From Viola odorata (Eukaryota > Streptophyta > Magnoliopsida > Malpighiales > Violaceae), in assembly GCA_963691705.1 (NCBI GenBank), contig OY829538.1, positions 33,872,836-33,936,835 on the forward strand: a DNA stretch of 64,000 nt. The letters are read 5' to 3'. Numbering within the stretch: the stretch's first letter is position 1; each line of letters opens with the position of its first letter. The notes beneath the pieces were generated by a model. It was given only the letters and a program-made list of their open reading frames with translations, did not search any database and was not told where the DNA came from. Positions 10,033 to 18,910 of the stretch are shown piece after piece. Made by a program: the position numbers and the translations under genes.

Positions 10033-10044
10033 GGACACGTGTCC
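10033..10044. promoter_or_regulatory. Palindromic G-box upstream of antisense gene 1
   Basis: GGACACGTGTCC is a perfect palindrome with a CACGTG core, about 190 bp upstream of the TATA box. Tat-2 has GGACACGTGTG at the equivalent place (38354-38364). G-boxes bind plant bZIP and bHLH factors; regulation here is inferred. The rest of 9847-10363 shows no gene. Confidence 0.6.
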
Positions 10045-10363
10045 TCCTCCATCATTACTTTTCAAAATCGCATTAAATGAAGGATTACGACATTTAATGA
10101 CCTAAGAAGCAGCGCTAGCTCCACCAAACGGCACGGCACGACAATAATAAGAAAGAGAACGAAGAGGCAACGGTAGCATTACAATGAATCAAACGGTGCA
10201 ATAAGAGTTACATAACATCAGCGTTATTATAGAAGAATTAATGTTAGACAATCCCCAGCAAAGAATAAAATAAAGCAACGGGAACAACAACAAAGGAGGG
10301 ACCAGGAACCCGTCGTGAAACTTAAGGCACCCGTCAAAGGAAGATCACGCGCTACCGTTGCCG

Positions 10364-12151
10364 TCAGCCCCTCTCCCCATCCGGAGTGGAAGAATCGTTC
10401 CCACCTTTGCCAACCTCATCCATTACAATAGAAACGTAATCAGCAATCTGGGCCGGATCAGAAGGATTACCTTTGAAACGGGCTGCAAATCCAGAAACAA
10501 AGGCCTCCAAAACCTTCTTCTTTCGCAGCTCTTCCCTTAATGGTGCTCTGGCAGACTCTTCATCTTGGGCCAGCATCTCCTCGCGAAGAAGAAGATTCTT
10601 TTTTCTCTCTAACGATAACTCGGCCTCCAGAACCTCCATTCTCGCTCTCTCGGCAGACTTCTCTCTGCTCAGCTCCTTTTGAGACTCGTCATAAAGACGC
10701 GTTAGCAGTCTCGCATGGTCCGCCGACTTATCAAGTTGCACCTTTTGAACGCGCATTGCGTTAGAGAAATTTCATGACTCGCGATCGTGAATCTCGAACA
10801 GATAGTTCAGATAGCGGAAGTTATCCAAGGAATCATTCACAACATGTCGAAGACGGGCCGCTGGAGGAAGCTGAAGGAATTTCTCTTTCTCTGACCGAGA
10901 GCTCATCATTTCCCCTATCAGGGGCGTGGTAAACTCATCTCTAGAAAAGGGTTGAGGAACCCCGACAGCACGAAGACCGTCAAAACAGAACCCTGCCAAG
11001 TTCATGTGATAGGCTGGGGCATCGTTAGGACCACCATAGGAAAGATTGATTGGCAGAACTGAACCCTCAGTAAGCACATTCGTGATAGGAGTAAAGAATA
11101 GCTTGGGAAGGGCTCTAGGCGACGGCCCAGCCACTGAGTCCACAGCAGAAGATGTGGTCGTCACGTCGAGAATGCAATGAGAAATCGGGGAATCAGGAAC
11201 GGCAGCTGTAGGAGGAGGACATGCTGTCGGAGGAATCTCCGCCTCGGTAAAACAAGTGGCAGCTGACACCCCAATAATTTTCTCTGGCTGGGAAGTCCTT
11301 CCCCTAGGAGAAGCGACAGGTGTAGAACCAGTTGTCGCGTCAGCAGAAGACGTCCCGATAGCCTGTTCGCTCGCATCCACTCGGAGCCTTTTCCGACGTA
11401 GGGAAGAAGTAATGGAAGAGGCATGACAAAGGTCAGGCTTAGCATCTGTATCCTCGTCGTCACTATCGACCAACCTTGTCGCAGTTTGGCTAGATTCCGC
11501 CCCCTTGCGACGATCCGGTAGCCAATTCTCCACGAAGAGAGAAGCTCGAGCGGAACCGCCGAACCTTCGCCCTCCTTGGGCAACCGTTTTGGTTCTCCTC
11601 CTGGGAGGCTGAGCGTGTCCCTGATTGGACCCCCCAGTAGGAGGGGAAGCTGGTAAAGTTTGGAGCGGTACAACATTCAAAGGAACGCCGGTATCACCTG
11701 GGAACCGAGCGTTAGCATAAAAAAAATATATTATGAAAAGAGGCAGACTCACCCATAATGCACTCCTCCAGAGGCTTGAATAAAGCGAAGTCACGGATGC
11801 GATAACAGGTGTCCTCGTCTAACAAAGCGTTAGCCTGCTCTGGCTCAGCTCTGGTTAATATCGCGGGATTCTTCCAAATGGGGCCTATGAGCTCCTGATT
11901 GAAATTAATACGCCACAAACGACACCGTGTTTCTCCATCTTAAAATAAAGTAGCCTAAAAGAACCCCATGCCGGATTATAAAGCCGCATGTAGCTTTCAG
12001 GAGCAGAGGGTTCGTGCCCAGGAGGAAAGGTGATACCGTGTTCCTCCAGCTCGGCCTTCAGAACCACATCGCAGGTAAAAACACTGGGCGATTGAGCGAC
12101 CTCTGGATCCATGGGTTTCCAGAGGACCTGGCGAGGCCTATTTCTAACCAT
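10364..12151 (-). pseudogene. Tat-1 antisense gene 2: Transpos_gypsy-like domain + coiled coil, intron-bearing
   Basis: Exon 1 starts at ATG 12151 (MVRNRPRQV) with VVLKAELEEHGITFPPG and WGSFRLLYFKM. It then loses about 110 residues present in Tat-2, with a frame change, and resumes at WRINFNQELIG ... FKPLEECIMG. The intron at 11698-11752 has donor GTGAGT and acceptor TTCCCAG, phase 1, exactly where Tat-2 has its intron. Exon 2 (10364-11697) is open except for one TGA at 10772-10774. It encodes a Pro/Ser-rich linker (PLNVVPLQTLPASPP, RRRTKTVA, WLPDRR), a region ending LDNFRYLNYLFEIHDRES, and a coiled coil (KSAERARMEVLEAELSLERK). It is a paralogue of gene 1 in domain order. Function unknown. 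Confidence 0.7.
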
Positions 12152-12332
12152 AATAAGCCAGCAAAAAGGGAAAATCTGAGAAGGATTAAAGTGGTACCTT
12201 AGATGGAAAGATCTACGGGAGAATCAGAAGAGGACGGCGGACGACCGGAAAGTTATTCGGAGAAGAAAGCGAAGGAAGACGAAGGGAAAAATTCGAAGCG
12301 GGGGCAAAAAGTTTTGGAAAGAGAAAATGGTC

Positions 12333-12342
12333 CTTTTTAAAG
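12333..12342 (-). promoter_or_regulatory. TATA-like box of Tat-1 antisense gene 2
   Basis: Minus strand CTTTAAAAAG, about 182 bp before the ATG at 12151. Tat-2 has CCTTTATAAGGG about 190 bp before its ATG. A G-box/ACGCGT pair lies further upstream in both. Confidence 0.55.
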
Positions 12343-12384
12343 GATTAAAATGCCACCGCATTAATTAAGCCGCCAGTCATGCAA

Positions 12385-12415
12385 GGACGCGTGGAAAAAG
12401 AAATTGGCCACGTGG
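12385..12415. promoter_or_regulatory. ACGCGT and G-box motifs upstream of antisense gene 2
   Basis: GGACGCGTGG (12385-12394) and GCCACGTGG (12407-12415) lie 45-80 bp upstream of the TATA-like box. Tat-2 has both motifs upstream of its gene 2 (41137-41147 and 41156-41166), in the opposite order. The rest of 12152-12633 shows no gene. Confidence 0.55.
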
Positions 12416-12633
12416 AAAGCATTAAAGAACTCGAAGAGAGAAGTTATTTCCCTAAAAGAACGACAGACTTGATCCAGTCAAAGTAACCGCGAAACGATTG
12501 CCTCGGCAAGGCTAACCGCTTGCGTTAGCTGTCAACAAGACCAACAGGCTAACGGGAAATAACGACAAAAGAAAAAGGCAGAAAACATCATCTCATTCAC
12601 AAAATGCCAACAGGCATATACAACACAAAGGCG

Positions 12634-13086
12634 TTAATCCTCATCAGCCCAGTCCGCGTCATAGCAGTAATCATAGTCCTCTAGGGACGATGGTAATCCA
12701 CTGTTGTAGGAAAGGGAATATTCGGCAGGTTTAGGCACAAGCTTTGTCGCGTGGGCTACCATCTTGTCATAACAGGCACGAGAACTCTCCCCAATAGTAG
12801 AAGTTGCCGGCCTCGAGTCAGTGCCATGAGTAAGGGCCTCTTTCTCGGAAGGAGGAGGAGGGGCAGACGATGACGTTTCAACACCTTTCGATAGCATCAG
12901 GTAGTGGGGCACAAAGCCTGCAAAGAAGGACTCAAAGGTCTGCTTCTTCGCTTTCACTGGCTTCTTGCGACCCTGACGTCTGGCGAGGTATTTGGTAGGT
13001 CTCCACGGTGGTGTCAGAAGGGGATCATCCGAATCTGGCGAAGTCGGAGGAATTGGCAAGGAATCGCGCTCATAAAAATTTGTCAT
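12634..13086 (-). CDS. Tat-1 antisense gene 3: small Pro-rich/basic protein (150 aa)
   Basis: I do not recognise this family. It is open from ATG 13086 (MTNFYERDSLPIPPTSPDSDD), a start chosen because the Tat-2 homologue (41375-41797) begins at the same place. Three parts are shared: an N-terminal RDSLP-PPTSPDSD ... PPWRP motif; a basic cluster RRQGRKKPVKAKKQTFESFF that could be a nuclear localisation signal (inference); and an acidic, aromatic C-terminus YCYDADWADED. The middle is Ser/Pro-rich and diverged. No stop or frameshift is present, unlike gag-pol of the same element. A TATA box lies 68 bp upstream. An upstream in-frame Met at 13203 exists but is not conserved. Confidence 0.65.
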   Translation of the reverse strand: MTNFYERDSLPIPPTSPDSDDPLLTPPWRPTKYLARRQGRKKPVKAKKQTFESFFAGFVPHYLMLSKGVETSSSAPPPPSEKEALTHGTDSRPATSTIGESSRACYDKMVAHATKLVPKPAEYSLSYNSGLPSSLEDYDYCYDADWADED

Positions 13087-13153
13087 TCTGACCTGCAAAA
13101 AAGAAAGAGAAGGAAAAGAGGAAGATAAACAGGGAAAGGGGAAAGCATTTCCC

Positions 13154-13162
13154 TTAAATAGC
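13154..13162 (-). promoter_or_regulatory. TATA box of Tat-1 antisense gene 3
   Basis: Minus strand GGCTATTTAAGG, 68 bp before the ATG at 13086. Tat-2 has GGCTATTTAATGG 70 bp before its ATG. Confidence 0.6.
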
Positions 13163-13392
13163 CGAGGAAGCACTCCGATCCTCGCGCGGATCCTGAGAAA
13201 CAATTAAGATGCCTGGGAGAAATAACCGCAATAGCAGAATCCGATCCGGCACAAGCATAGCTACTCGATAAATGCGCCAATCAAAAGGCACCAAACAACC
13301 ACCCAGTCACCTGTTCCTGGAAAATGGCCCTGGAAACAGTTGAGACAGAACATTCATTGAACATAACCACGGCAATGGCTATGTCCCGAGGT

Positions 13393-13413
13393 GGGCTCAT
13401 TTTCAGTTGGGCT
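13393..13413. promoter_or_regulatory. Conserved TCATTTTCAGTTGGGCT motif upstream of antisense gene 3
   Basis: The same motif sits directly before the 3' LTR (14135-14155). Tat-2 has it at 42101-42119 (upstream of gene 3) and 43647-43667 (before the 3' LTR). Its distance to the gene 3 TATA box is about 230 bp in Tat-1 and 225 bp in Tat-2. Function unknown. Apart from this motif, 13163-13574 shows nothing recognisable. Confidence 0.6.
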
Positions 13414-13574
13414 CATAATGAATATCCCAACTAAAGCATCAAGGGATCGAGCGGGAAAAAGAAGATTCGATAACAAGCGGAAGCAACCATTTATTTATGG
13501 CCTAAGCGGCCGAAGAAGTCTAGGAATATACAAAAAACATAAAAGAAAATAACAAGAGGAGGCAAAGGCAGCAG

Positions 13575-13958
13575 TCAAGCATTAGATCCGGCGTCATCTT
13601 CCCCGGGCACAACAGGAACCTCCCTCAAAGCATCAGCAACGGAGGTCAACTCAGCCGAACAGGCCCTCATGCCTTTCAAGCGGCAGGCCAATAGGTCCTT
13701 CCTCTGCTGCAGCATCGAAACTACCACATCGAGATGAGCAGTAGTGATGGCCAGCTTCGCCAAGCTCTCCAGAGGGCTAAAGTCCTCCAAAGATATCCCT
13801 AGCTGCTTAGACAAAACAGGAGTCAGAATTCCCTGCAATTCTAGAATGTCCTCGGAGGTCTTAAGGATCATCCTCTCCAGGAAACCGATATCGCCCTCAG
13901 TAAGCTTCTTCAGGGTCAAAGTCTTAGAGATCAGGAAATTTCTAGTTAGCTCATCCAT
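13575..13958 (-). CDS. Tat-1 antisense gene 4: small helical protein (127 aa)
   Basis: I do not recognise the family. It is intact from ATG 13958 (MDELTRNFLISKTLTLKKL) to a stop at 13575. The start is supported by the Tat-2 homologue (MDHLTKQFLLSKGHTLKNL). Blocks shared with Tat-2 are GDIGFLE, LKTSEDILELQG-LTP, SLEDFSPLE, MLQQRKD and LKGMR, with a C-terminus ending DAGS. The composition suggests a mostly helical protein. It has no Cys/His zinc pattern, signal peptide or membrane segment. It is the gene nearest the 3' LTR and has a TATA box 61 bp upstream. More than half the residues match Tat-2 by eye, which suggests it was under selection as a protein. Confidence 0.65.
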   Translation of the reverse strand: MDELTRNFLISKTLTLKKLTEGDIGFLERMILKTSEDILELQGILTPVLSKQLGISLEDFSPLESLAKLAITTAHLDVVVSMLQQRKDLLACRLKGMRACSAELTSVADALREVPVVPGEDDAGSNA

Positions 13959-14018
13959 AGTGAAAGGTGGAAAGAAAGGACGAAAAGGTGTGGAGAAATT
14001 CACATAAAAAGAAGCTTC

Positions 14019-14027
14019 AATTTATAG
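14019..14027 (-). promoter_or_regulatory. TATA box of Tat-1 antisense gene 4
   Basis: Minus strand GCTATAAATT, 61 bp before the ATG at 13958. Tat-2 has CCTATAAATC 55 bp before its ATG. Confidence 0.7.
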
Positions 14028-14134
14028 CTCCTGGACAAGTATAGTCAGGGTCAGCTCGTTTCCTGACAAAGAGCCGCTCCGGTACGAAGAGAACTAACAC
14101 ATGAAGAAGAGGCGATAGCCCTTGGTAAACACTC

Positions 14135-14155
14135 GGGCTCATTTTCAGTTGGGCT
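14135..14155. other. Pre-3'-LTR motif in the place of a polypurine tract
   Basis: TCATTTTCAGTTGGGCT lies two bases before the 3' LTR. Plus-strand priming normally needs a polypurine tract here, but this is not purine-rich. The Tat-2 copy (43647-43667) is identical, so the motif is conserved. Confidence 0.6.
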
Positions 14156-14157
14156 TA

Positions 14158-14715
14158 TGATAACAATCCACCTAACGACAAGGGTATTTCCGTCTCTTAT
14201 CCCGCATGGAAAGATTGGAACCACTGTTCCTACCTCCACGGTAGGATCGAGGCTGTCATCTCCCCCGTTAAGAGGCTAACGCTAGGAGAGCTGACATCAC
14301 GAAGGGGGGTCCCCACATCCACCTTCTGGACAACCAGAGGTGCCATCCCACCCCAAGGGAAACGCACCAACCGTTACCTCGCCTGGGTAACAAGCATGTC
14401 TCCACGCACCGCCCTGACGGTATATCACAACATGGGCAAACCCCTGCCCCTGACGGGACCGGTTGCTCCCTAGCAAACTTACTCGCGCGGAAATGCTTCT
14501 TTCATCTATAAATACCTCCCCCACAAAGGAGGAAGGTAAGCACGAATTACTGGCCCAAGCTCTGCCAAATTCACTACACATACTGACTTAAGCATCGGAG
14601 TGTTTCCGCCGGAGACCCCCTCCGGCGTATTGCAGGTACTACGGACCGCCGTGGGCACTGATCTGAGAGGACCAATTTCTCCATATATCCTTCGGCAGAA
14701 GACAAATTCTTATCA
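14158..14715 (+). repeat. 3' LTR of Tat-1
   Basis: Direct repeat of 293-849, about 98% identical by eye. It contains the TATA box (14505-14513) and the stem-loop (14607-14627). Followed by GAATT, the near-copy of AAATT before the 5' LTR. Confidence 0.95.
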
Positions 14716-15419
14716 GAATTGTTCTAAGATTTCTTCAATATCTTGTTCTTTAACCTCATCGGTTAAAACAGTAATTTGATCTTTTGATTTTAGATTCAAA
14801 TTATTCAATTTCTTTTCTATTTTTTCTAGGATTTCCTCTTCTTTTGAAAATTTGAAATTCATTTGAAAGTTTGGCATTTCATTTGGTTTGAAAAATGGTT
14901 GGCTAAGTTTTTTAGTCCTTCCTATATTTTCTTGTTTTTTACTTCCTTCTGTTCCTGAAGTATAGCTTTTATACTGAATGGCCGGAGGAATATTATCTTC
15001 TATTATGTTTAGTTGTTGTGCCATAGTATTTAGTAATACGTTCGTATAATTATTCTGTGATTGAATATTCTTTATATCTTTTATATTTATTTCTCTATTT
15101 TTTCCCTAATTTATTTAATGGGAGAAGCAAAGATTTTGGTATTATGATGATTGATTATTACTTCTTCTAGTGGCGGATAAACAAATCTAACTTCTGTATT
15201 TGATGATTTTTTCCAAGTTTGTATTGATGATTTTATTACACTCACATTCTTTATGTCAGTTAAATCAGTTTGTTGATTTAGCCATTTGAAGAAAGGAATG
15301 TGTGTTTGTAATGATTCTAAGTCTGAATAAAATCTTTCTTGGATATAATCCTTCTCTTCTTTAGTGTAAGCTTTAAAGAATTGAGTTCTTAATTTATATA
15401 ATGAAGGGTCATAAAATTC
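14716..15419 (-). pseudogene. Endogenous caulimovirid, region between movement and coat domains
   Basis: The minus strand has an open frame from an ATG at 15024 to the Tat-1 insertion point. It contains a Lys/Glu-rich stretch (KFSKEEEILEKIEKKLNNL) of the kind found between the movement protein and capsid in caulimovirid polyproteins. From 15025 to 15419 there are AT-rich viral remnants broken by stops. The frame at the insertion point matches that of 1-292. Confidence 0.6.
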
Positions 15420-16535
15420 TCATCGTAATCTTTCTTTGTCTATTTTATATTCTTTTTTAATCATGTTTATCTGACTTGAATATCTCATATCACTATAAGA
15501 AGGTGAAGGTGACTTTAGCGTCTCATTATCATAAGTTTGAAAACTATTTTGTTCTGCATAATAAGGTTTTGGAATTCTTCTATTAAAATCTACACCTCTT
15601 AATATAGAGTTTGATAAACTTCTTGTTATTCTTGATCTTGGTATATCTATATCACTTGTAGATCTTTGAAAGTTTGTAATATTTAAGGTTCTCATATTAG
15701 GTTCAAATATTAGCTTAATATTACTTTGTTCATCTTCTTCTGCTATTGCAGGTTGAGTTCTTGGGATTATGGCTTGTGCCTCGTTTGCTTTAGGTAAGAT
15801 CCATTCATTAGAAAATGTTACTTGATTCCATTGTAGTAGTTTCGGGGTTTGTATCATGGCGTGTTCCATATTGGCCTCTATTAGGAGTGTTTCATTTTTA
15901 GGAGAATGCCTTATGGCTTTTGGACTTATGTTTGTGGACATAACTTTGTAATATATTCTATATATTAATGCAATATTTCTTGAATTTTCAATCATATTAT
16001 CAAGTGTCTTAATGTTTAGAATTAGAGTTTTTAATATGTTTGGATCGAACAAAGATACCGTAAAATCTAGATAACAATTCAAGTAGACTGGTCCTTTAAC
16101 CATATTTGACTGAAATACAGCAAAAAATGAATCATCAAATTTTACAAATCTTGCATCTCTTAAGCACATGGGTATAGGAGAGTCAAGACCTTGCCTATGC
16201 AAAGTTTTCACAGCAATTTGAATTAATCCTATATGTAAGAATTTATACTTTCGTCTGAATTCTTCAATTTGGTGTGATTCGATTAACCCAATTGATTCTT
16301 CATGAGAATTTATAGGAACCATTTGTTCTGTTGTTTCTATTAGATAATCTTGAAATAATTCAAATGTTCCAATTTGATATACCTTTTTCTTAGGTTCTTT
16401 AGGAATTGTCCAATTCCTTAGTTGTTGTTAAATCTATGCAATATATACTTCTTGACGATTATAGTCTTCTAGACTATTATCTATTATATCTTGTTCATTA
16501 TTAGTATAATTATTTTTGCTAAAGCTTCCAAACAT
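15420..16535 (-). pseudogene. Endogenous caulimovirid movement protein region
   Basis: Minus strand. The frame begins at an ATG at 16533-16535 and has two in-frame nonsense codons (TAG, TAA) about 33 codons in. It is then open to 15420 over about 300 residues. It contains LHIGLIQIAVKTLHRQGLD and PIPMCLRDARF, with the typical middle block of the 30K-superfamily movement protein of caulimovirids. Such proteins widen plasmodesmata for cell-to-cell spread. This copy is a decayed genomic fossil; no downstream RT part is inside the window. Confidence 0.75.
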
Positions 16536-16804
16536 TCTTCTGATCCTTTTCATAATAACAAAGCTTTATTGCGATTCTTCAATTAAATATAAAGATAAAA
16601 ATATTACTCTTCTTAATTATTACACCAAGAGATATGCCTATTTGGTCGGGACCATCACCAGGACCACCACTTCCTGGACTGACCAAAGAATTTTCTGGCT
16701 GACCAAGCGCCCAAATGAGCTACCTCTTATTGAAAGAAATAAATAAAGAATAATATCCTTACCTCTACCCCCTCTTGACGTGAGAGCTACTGGCTCCGCT
16801 ACCT
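16536..16804 (-). other. Endogenous caulimovirid leader with candidate primer-binding site
   Basis: On the minus strand, AGGTAGCGGAGCCAG at 16790-16804 matches 11 of 14 positions of the initiator-Met primer-binding motif TGGTATCAGAGCCA. It lies about 255 bases before the viral start codon, a sensible distance for a leader. No gene is seen in this leader. Confidence 0.45.
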
Positions 16805-16944
16805 AAGTGCAATTGAAAATATAGGGATCCGTGAGGTCAAGTTGGACAAATATAGAAACTCTACGAGTCATTAAGCCTAAAAGTTTGGGTGTTCCTATGA
16901 TACCCAAACCTATTTTTGGGCACCGGTTCCCAACTAATATATCA

Positions 16945-17530
16945 AATGCGGAAGCTAGAAGAATTTTATCAATGTCTTCAATCTCCATCATTTTTTTCAT
17001 AAAGAGCTTCCACATTGAGTTGATTCTTACTTAAGTCTTTGATTGCCTCTCCCGTTAGTATCTTAACATTATTATGTTAAGAAGTGCGCGGTTTTTTCCT
17101 ATATGATCTTTTATGTGGCATTAGGTTAGTGGATGAAGATTCTTTACCTTTCGTCATCTCATCAAATATGAAATCATCCTCTAGAAGAAACGATCCCACC
17201 TCATCAGTATCATTCAACTCTATGTCTTGCATAGACTTTGCCCAATTTCCACTTGCCATGTCCTTTCCAACGACAAATGACATTTCATCATACATTTTGA
17301 TCTTTTTTTCAGATAACTCTCATGATTAGGATGTGCCTGTTTAAAAAATCAAGACAAAATTATTTCATGACAATAATTTGACTAAAAATCTTTTATTGCA
17401 TGTAAATTTTAGAATTGACAATATACATACTAGAATTTCTTCATCATAGACATTATTGTCTGTAGTAATCATTTTCAAGTTTTCATCCCATCCAAAGCTA
17501 CTCTTTGCTCAAATTTTAGTTATTGTCACC
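16945..17530 (-). pseudogene. Myb/SANT-like DNA-binding protein fragment (decayed)
   Basis: On the minus strand I read SFGWDENLKMITTDNNVYDEE, then HPNHESYLKK, MYDEMSFVVGKDMASGNWAKS and later EALYEK ... MEIEDIDKILLASAFDILVGN. This order fits plant Myb/SANT-like proteins (as in L10-interacting MYB proteins and PIF/Harbinger-associated Myb genes): the end of the SANT domain, the (Y)DEM-V-GKDMA-G-WAKS block and a C-terminal helix. A one-base frameshift near 17300, stop codons and a probable intron around 17340-17410 show it is not functional. It lies between the caulimovirid and the Athila LTR; which was there first is unclear. Confidence 0.5.
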
Positions 17531-18856
17531 CATTATTTTTTAATAGTTTTGAGATGATTTTCAACATGATGAGGAAGACATCCAACATTGATTAGGTCCT
17601 CTTTTAGCTATTTATTCCGATCTAAATGCTAGTGATTTTCTATCATGATGCTACTGAAATGTATTGTTTTTCTCCCTTTTTGCAGAAAAGTGGCAATTAA
17701 AGGCATTTAGAAGAAAAAGGTTGCAAAGAGCACTTCAAGATCATTTCAAAATAAAGAGTTGTAGCAGGCCTAGGATGCTGATCATCCCAGTCACGCGATA
17801 AAATCCTAGCTATAAAAACTCATCAAAAGCGCAACAGAATCTCATCAGCAGAAGTTTATAGTAGAGTAGAAGTCAACAAAGACTATCACTTCAAGAGGAA
17901 GAATTCTAATAGGAGAGGAAGATTCGATACCCTAGATGATGCTTGTAAAAGACCCAACAAAGCAGAAGTCTGTGGTATAGAGGATTATGAGGGAAGAAAA
18001 TAGTTCTCCAAGAACATTGTTGGAGATGATAGAACAATAATTTTACTTTACTTATGTTTTATTTCCCTATAGTTTTGAACTTAGTTATGATTTCCATGCG
18101 TAGCTAAATATCAAATTCTTGGTGAAAACTTAAGGTTCCAATTTGATCTTTGTGAGATCTAATGAAACTTCATATTTTCTTATTTGTATTCTTTTAAATC
18201 TTGCTTAATTGTTTATCTTATCTTCAATTAGTTTACGAATTGGCTACTCTTAAATTTATTAGGATGAGTATTGCTGGCTTAGATTAACCGTCTGTAATCA
18301 TGATTGAGCTAAGCATCGCAGACGCAATCCCGAGTTTGCCTAGGTTAGGAATCAAAGGATTTTGGTTAAAGAGTTGGGTGTCCCAGATCTTGTCCTAGAA
18401 TAGTCTTTTCCCGAACTTAATCAATCACTTTAGTTAAATCTTATAAGCGTACCTTCAGGTAATTTGATATAGGAGGAGAGTAGGAGTTCTAAACAAAACT
18501 AAACTCTATAGTTGTTCTATGAATTTGAATTAACCATCTCTGGATCAATGATCAGAAGATTAATATTAGAACCTCAACTTAAGTCTTCACCGGGAGTTTT
18601 TCCTCATTATTAAATCTCAACTCTTATTGTTTAATCTGCATTCTTTAATTATTATTCTAGGTCTTGAAGTATATTTACAATTTACTTAAAACAATCTCTT
18701 GGTTTTGAAACCATAACTTTTCTTACTTTTCACCTGGTTAAATAAGATGGTTCCCATTGTCTCTACGGAACAATCCTTTTCCACTGTCTACAATCCTTTT
18801 TGTAGTTTACTTCTAGTTGTAAATTGAATTATTTTTTACGGTATCGATGGCCGATC
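17530..18856 (+). repeat. Athila 5' LTR (left edge approximate)
   Basis: Athila-like layout: TATA box CTATAAAAA (17810-17818), a long AT-rich body with GCGTAGCTAAAT, CCATTGTCTCTACGG near 18756, and an end at GGCCGATCA before the primer-binding region. The exact start is not fixed because the second LTR is outside the window. Confidence 0.5.
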
Positions 18857-18866
18857 AAAGTTTTGC

Positions 18867-18880
18867 ATTGGTGCCCAGGA
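18867..18880 (+). other. Athila primer-binding region (degenerate)
   Basis: ATTGGTGCCCAGGA lies just after the LTR end. Athila elements typically have TGGCGCCGTTGCCGGGG here; this copy is decayed. Confidence 0.4.
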
Positions 18881-18910
18881 CAACATGTGTAACTGATTTT
18901 TTTCTTGTTT

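Larger units (their letters stand above)
293..14715 (+). mobile_element. Tat-1: Tat-lineage Ty3/gypsy LTR retrotransposon with antisense gene cassette
   Basis: Bounded by LTRs of 557 and 558 bp that start TGATAACAATCC and end TTCTTATCA. The flanks are AAATT (288-292) and GAATT (14716-14720), a 5-bp target duplication with one mismatch. Gag-pol (936-6807) is on the plus strand with the order gag, protease, reverse transcriptase, RNase H, a second archaeal-type RNase H, integrase; the double RNase H is known for the Tat lineage. A tandem-repeat block (about 6890-7400) follows, then four minus-strand genes (7754-13958). By eye the LTRs differ at about eleven positions plus one indel, so the insertion is not very old. 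At least ten in-frame stops or frameshifts in pol show it is no longer autonomous. Confidence 0.93.
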
